A stretch of 64,000 nucleotides of DNA. It comes from Climacteris rufus. Its lineage: Eukaryota; Chordata; Aves; Passeriformes; Climacteridae. The DNA lies in assembly GCA_013398175.1 (NCBI GenBank), contig VZRZ01002180.1, forward strand, positions 1,470,168-1,534,167, given 5' to 3'. The number at the start of each line of letters is the position of its first letter. The stretch's first letter is position 1. This document shows positions 60,601 through 64,000 of this stretch, one piece after another. The notes beneath the pieces were generated by a model. The model searched no databases, was not told the origin of the DNA, and saw only the letters and a list, made by a program, of their open reading frames with translations. Both the position numbers and the translations under genes were made by a program.

Positions 60601-63302
60601 CCATGCTCTGACAAAATAGTTAATTTTATGAATTGATTCAATAATTTGATATACCTGAGAATTTAATCTTACATACATCTGGTACAACCCTCAAATACTT
60701 TTCCTTAGAATCTAACTAAACCAACTGGCAAACCCCAGTATATATCTGAGTCTTGGACACTCCTTTTTATTTTCCTAGCTGAAAATAAGATTACCACTGA
60801 AATGTTTTGAATTACAGTCTGCACATAACCCATGATTTTTTTTTAATGTGATTGTATTCATATGACTTTAGGAATTGGAGATTGAAGTATGTTGCTTTTA
60901 TTATTCTGAAGGTTGATTACAAACAATGCCAATTACTTGTGTTTCAATAGTAGGTGAGATTTGAACTTCTCTGATTTTATATGGAGGTATTCCAAAAAGC
61001 TCGTAATTATCAAACTATGGTTTAATAGCTATTTATTTATTTATATTTTTCTGTGTATTTTTCTGTGTTTATATAGATGTATACGTACCTATTTAAAGAG
61101 TATCTTTTCCTTTATACACCTGCCTAACTGAAAGTTATAGTTCAATGTGAAATCTATCATATTTACAGATCTTTTATAAAGAAATTTCTTCTGTTCATAA
61201 CTAGAGGAAAGAGTGTTCTCAAATACTCTTGTTTACTCTATGTGCAAATTTCTCCATCCTGAAAGCAACACAGATTTTGCAACTGGGAGATTACAAACTT
61301 ACTGCAACACTTTACTAGGAAATAATAGCTACTAACACAAAGTAAAGCTAGCAGCAATGTTCCAAGGGCCAGTGTCCTGAGAACCATTCACATAAGAGGA
61401 TTCATTGCAAATCACAAGGGAGTTTTGATGCTTTTCCAGTCATGAGAAAGAAAATGGCATTATAAAAACATTTAAATTCAAAGACAATTCACATTGTTTA
61501 CTAACACAAAGAAAGGAAAATCAGTGTCATGAACATCTATTAACACTGTAGAAGCTGTGGCCTCCCACTTTGTGATATCAGTTTATGGGGATTTCTAGAG
61601 TTGAATTTTAACTTTTATTTTGTTAGAATCAAGCATTTCTCTGCTCATACTGCCTTTTCTATAGGTAGGGTACAAGATATTCTTCAGAAGGCTCCTGTTC
61701 CCCTCATGTCAAAAGAGGAATGCCAGGCGAGGTACCGGAAGCGCAGAATAGGTGACAAAGTGGTCTGTGCTGGCTATGACGTTGGTGGAAAGGATGCTTG
61801 TAAGGTAATGACAAACAGTAGTACATAGTTATATATTCCAACCATATGTTCAAATATATAATTGAATACTATAATTATTTTTAAGTGCTATCAGAAAAGT
61901 ATGATTATCAGTAGAACTCTCGATTAGCTTGTCACTTTTGGTTGTCAAAAGCACTGAAAAACAAAGTATATAGAAAATATTTCCTGTGTGACATTGAAGT
62001 GTTTAAGGGTAGATTCCATGGATAGGAAACTGTGAGTGTGGATGTATAGGTATTCATTTAGGGAATAAAACAGTATTCCTTCAGACAATCAGAAATCCAA
62101 AGAGAGCAAGTATAGTATTTTGAAGCATTTCTTCGATAAAAGCAGATTTTGTAATGCATTTTTTGTTAATTTTTTTGGCATGAAATACAGTACATAAAAG
62201 CTTATTTTAAAGCATCCGCTGTGTACAGACGAGAAGGGAGGGTGCTAACAGTGCTATTATAAAGCATGGGGAATAGAAGGCTAAAAACAAACTCTATAAA
62301 CTGCTCTGTTTGTAATTAGAATTGAAAATGTCACAGTTCCATGAGCCAAATTCTCTGCTCAAATGTAAACTCATGCACTTTAATCAGTTTAAGTATTCTG
62401 AGTTAATCTCTGCGAGAATAGTCTGATTATTAATATTAAATTCTCTACCAAATACAGTTTTCTCTGCAAACATTTAACAGTTAATACTTTTATGTTGAAA
62501 GGTTAGTGTTGCTGTGTTTGATTAGGAATTAAAAATACTTACAACTGGGAAGTAATTTTTCAGCTATGCCAATTAAGTTTTCTTTATCTGATACAGTGTA
62601 ACAGAATATGTGCATGCTCTTTGAAAAAAACTAACACACTTGCTATTGCTTAACAACTCGAAACAGCTACTCAAAGAACCTTATGTTTGGAAAGACTGGT
62701 TAGGAATAGCAAAAGAAAACAGAGAGGTGTTTTATGGTGAGGGGAACAGAGTCACTCAAACAAGAGAAGCCATGCAGAGAACTGAGGTACTAAAAACAAG
62801 GTCGTAAGAAAAAACACTGCTAAATTTGCTGTTTTCCTTGCAAACTAGTTTTCATTGGGTTTTAAATCAGTGTATGCGGATGAGTTAATAGTAAAAAAAA
62901 TAAAATTAAAAAAACACATGGGAAGTGGGAATTGTTTGCAATGGCTATTTAGAAATCTGTTTACTATAAAATCGGAAAATCTGCTTCAGTCCTCTCTTAA
63001 TTAGCCTTAAGTGAAAGTGATCGTAATACAGGCTGTTATACTGGTAGTACCTGAAATGATGTTGATTTATTCAAGGCTTTCCTTGCAACAGAAATACTGA
63101 CGAGGCCTCTTCCTTGCGTGCTCTCTCTCTTTCTCCTGTGACACAGGGAGATTCAGGAGGGCCGCTGTCATGCAGACACGAGGAGGTGTGGTATCTGGTG
63201 GGCATCACCAGCTGGGGTGAAGGGTGTGCTCGCCCCAGGCAGCCAGGAGTCTACACCAAAGTTGCTGAGTACTCAGACTGGATTCTAGAAAAGACTACAT
63301 AA
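48584..63302 (+). CDS. KLKB1: Plasma kallikrein / factor XI-type protease, complete
   Basis: Fourteen coding exons join to 1887 nt: 628 codons plus TAA (human plasma kallikrein has 638). The secreted zymogen has a signal peptide (1-19), four apple domains (about 21-109, 110-199, 200-289, 290-381), an activation site SIR-IVGG (Arg392-Ile393) and a trypsin-like domain with His436, Asp485, Ser580 and S1 Asp574. In mammals, plasma kallikrein and factor XI are activated by factor XIIa and act in contact activation and kinin release. Apple 4 has Cys339 and Cys345 at the positions that pair in monomeric kallikrein; factor XI lacks the second and dimerises. Catalytic-domain wording such as DCWVIGWGYRK and GDSGGPLSC is nearer factor XI. 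I read it as the unduplicated kallikrein/FXI gene of birds, so F11 is an alternative label. N-glycosylation sequons occur in apples 1, 3, 4 and the protease domain. Intron 5 hosts an ERVL LTR, intron 1 a CR1. Confidence 0.92.
49915..50175 (+). mobile_element. CR1 LINE 3' fragment
   Basis: It contains 'gaaggtttaggttggatatt', 'cttcacccagagggtggttg', 'ctggacttgatggtccttcc' and ends 'gggattctatga', the CR1 3' terminus. It lies in intron 1 of the coding part of the protease gene. Confidence 0.9.
50964..51126 (+). CDS. KLKB1: KLKB1-type exon: apple 1, first half
   Basis: Acceptor CATCAG, donor GTAGAG. It encodes ECVTQIYENTFFQGGDLATF through CTYHPTCLLFTYLP, the classic apple pattern of Cys spacing. 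Confidence 0.96.
51796..51902 (+). CDS. KLKB1: KLKB1-type exon: apple 1, second half
   Basis: Acceptor CACAG, donor GTAAGA. It encodes FSCYLKDSNTEMLPKVDMEG and AISGHSLKQC, with an NIT sequon after the last Cys. Confidence 0.96.
53444..53603 (+). CDS. KLKB1: KLKB1-type exon: apple 2, first half
   Basis: Acceptor TTCACAG, donor GTAAAT. It encodes CSPDVHEGLDMEGNIYDITM to RCTNDNRCHFFTYASETFH. Confidence 0.96.
54193..54302 (+). CDS. KLKB1: KLKB1-type exon: apple 2, second half
   Basis: Acceptor CATTCAG, donor GTAACT. It encodes KKCFLKHTSVGTPTNIKMLD and VVSGFSLRPCQLSEL. Confidence 0.95.
55080..55718 (+). mobile_element. ERVL-type solo LTR in protease intron 5
   Basis: It has the avian ERVL LTR blocks 'gaggacagctgacccaaatt', 'aattccatatcatgtgatgcc', 'actttatctcaaaccacgag' and 'ggggttaaacccagca' at the 3' end. 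The 5' edge is approximate. It is more diverged than a young insertion and no internal viral genes are present. Confidence 0.8.
57143..57170. repeat. (TTAATA)n short repeat
   Basis: About four tandem AT-only units just before the apple 3 exon. Confidence 0.8.
57255..57414 (+). CDS. KLKB1: KLKB1-type exon: apple 3, first half
   Basis: Acceptor TATACAG, donor GTGAAT. It encodes DCQMDIFEDQEFSGINITSF to ICTYFPKCLFFTF and RKWKIESQR, as in human kallikrein. Confidence 0.96.
57957..58012. repeat. (TA)n / TATATG repeat
   Basis: Two runs of alternating TA with TATG steps, separated by 'ttaaagttacca'. Confidence 0.9.
58250..58359 (+). CDS. KLKB1: KLKB1-type exon: apple 3, second half
   Basis: Acceptor TACTAG, donor GTAAAC. 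It encodes NLCLLKTSTSGIPEELVSQE and AVSGFGLLNC. Confidence 0.95.
58447..58606 (+). CDS. KLKB1: KLKB1-type exon: apple 4, first half
   Basis: Acceptor CTTACAG, donor GTGAGA. It encodes an apple half ending MIRCQFFTYSFLQGSCNEER; Cys339 here is the counterpart of human Cys321. Confidence 0.96.
58726..58841 (+). CDS. KLKB1: KLKB1-type exon: apple 4, second half
   Basis: Acceptor TGCCAG, donor GTAAGT. It begins KCECHLRMSSNGSPVKIVHG; Cys345 is the likely partner of Cys339, and Cys347 the normal apple cysteine. Confidence 0.95.
59192..59366 (+). CDS. KLKB1: KLKB1-type exon: activation site and catalytic His
   Basis: Acceptor TCTGTAG, donor GTGAGG. It encodes VCMQHSARSIR-IVGGTDS, the linker Cys, the activation cleavage, and WILTAAHC with His436. 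Confidence 0.96.
59730..59905 (+). CDS. KLKB1: KLKB1-type exon: catalytic Asp
   Basis: Acceptor CCTCAG, donor GTATGT. It encodes WRVYAGILRQSEINEDTPFF and TGYDIALLKL with Asp485. Confidence 0.97.
60213..60308 (+). CDS. KLKB1: KLKB1-type exon: protease segment 3
   Basis: Acceptor ATTTTAG, donor GTACAG. It encodes LPICLPSKEDTNIFYTDCWV and IGWGYRKEK. Confidence 0.96.
60309..61664. other. Protease gene intron, AT-rich
   Basis: Contains an AT-only palindromic patch at about 60430-60545 ('ataattctagataattctaa'). No gene or repeat family recognised. Confidence 0.5.
61665..61804 (+). CDS. KLKB1: KLKB1-type exon: protease segment 4 (S1 pocket)
   Basis: Acceptor CTATAG, donor GTAATG. It encodes LMSKEECQARYRKRRIGDKV to GGKDACK; Asp574 is at the base of the trypsin-like S1 pocket. 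Confidence 0.97.
61805..63146. other. Last intron of protease gene
   Basis: 1.3 kb of AT-rich sequence. Nothing recognised. Confidence 0.5.
63147..63302 (+). CDS. KLKB1: KLKB1-type terminal exon: catalytic Ser
   Basis: Acceptor GACACAG. It starts GDSGGPLSC with Ser580 and ends VAEYSDWILEKTT then TAA at 63300-63302. Confidence 0.98.
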   Translation, partial: GDSGGPLSCRHEEVWYLVGITSWGEGCARPRQPGVYTKVAEYSDWILEKTT

Positions 63303-63500
63303 CATGAGCACTACTGGTTCACTCAAAGTGATGTGGAATAGCAACCCTAAGAGCAATGTGATAAAGTGTATTAGTGTTTTTTAAATGGTGGTTTTTTGTT
63401 AGCCTGTAGTGTAAAAGGCTTGTTTTAAAATGCAGAAAAGCAGGAATGAATGAGTTTTCCTATTACTAAATAAAAAGCAGTAATAAAAATAAACTCTGTG
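63303..63500 (+). terminator. KLKB1: KLKB1-type 3' UTR with clustered poly(A) signals
   Basis: AATAAA motifs at 63469-63474, 63482-63487 and 63488-63493 lie about 170-190 bp after the stop, a usual spacing for polyadenylation. Confidence 0.7.
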
Positions 63501-64000
63501 TTCCTGATTTGGCAGAAAAAATATGGCTGAGCCATGGATTTCTTCTGTCCTTGCTAGCATAAAACGGGAGTGGATGATGTTACAGGACATGTATGAACCT
63601 GATAGCTGGGAACTACCTCTGACTTAGGAGGTTGTGACATAGCAATGGAAATTTCTGTCCCTTGTCTGAATGTGGTTAAAGTGGGTGAACCACTTACAAG
63701 CTTACTAAGGGGCTGGGGGAAGGGAATCTGAGGCACAGCGATGCCTGTGCAGTTGCATAAACCAAGTTTCCTTAGGGAATTAACCAAAAAAGTGTCAGTA
63801 CTAACAACAAAAACAAACCCAGATGTCTTGGCAGGCTCTTCTGCAACAGTTTTGCAAGTATAGTGACAATGCTGTGTGTGAGTTGGCACAGGCAGGCAGA
63901 GGGAACAACCACCGACCTGTGGCTGAAATACAAAGAGTAAACTCATTTCCCTTACCTCGCTGGCTGGAGGGTCCCTGGAGCAGCCCTCAGGCTCAGGGAC
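63501..64000. other. Downstream sequence, nothing recognised
   Basis: No exon of a second protease gene (the place of F11 in mammals) is visible in these 500 bases. Confidence 0.5.

Noticed and set aside
63554..63946. 130-codon minus-strand open frame after the protease gene
   Set aside because: No recognisable motif, no splice context, low-complexity composition.

Overview
This is an avian nuclear genome window, most probably from a passerine. Three multi-exon vertebrate genes lie head to tail on the + strand: FAM149A, CYP4V2 and a plasma kallikrein/factor XI gene (KLKB1-type). This is the gene order of human 4q35. The bird assignment rests on several CR1 LINE fragments, ERVL-type LTRs of the avian kind and, for passerine, an LTR at 46269-47060 whose start I recognise from passerine genomes (recalled, not searched). 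The window is not bacterial, so promoters and splice sites matter here rather than operons.

Layout. 1-150 is a CpG-rich edge. 2418-15793 holds 14 coding exons of FAM149A (exon 1 not found), followed by its 3' UTR. 16.4-24.4 kb is intergenic and contains a decayed partial copy of CYP4V2 (about 17620-17725 and 20073-20520). That copy is split by an antisense CR1, which is itself split by an ERVL solo LTR with a 5-bp target duplication. 24608-39765 is an intact 11-exon CYP4V2 of 528 codons. Its intron 4 carries a young endogenous retrovirus (29030-31991) whose two LTRs face opposite ways and whose interior contains a 111-base assembly gap. 39.8-48.5 kb is intergenic with two LTR-like blocks. 48584-63302 is an intact 14-coding-exon apple-domain serine protease of 628 codons. 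The last 700 bp shows no second protease gene.

The genes are independent. FAM149A is a little-studied DUF3719 protein. CYP4V2 is an ER-membrane fatty-acid omega-hydroxylase. The KLKB1-type gene encodes a secreted plasma zymogen of the contact system. Every exon of the last two genes was joined by reading GT/AG sites and checking phase; totals are 1587 and 1887 nt with no internal stop.

The best leads are the dead CYP4V2 copy with its datable nested insertions, the inverted-LTR retrovirus with a hydrophobic leader fused in frame to gag, and the single protease gene with a plasma-kallikrein-type cysteine pair in apple 4. I see no clear evidence of a wholly new biological system.
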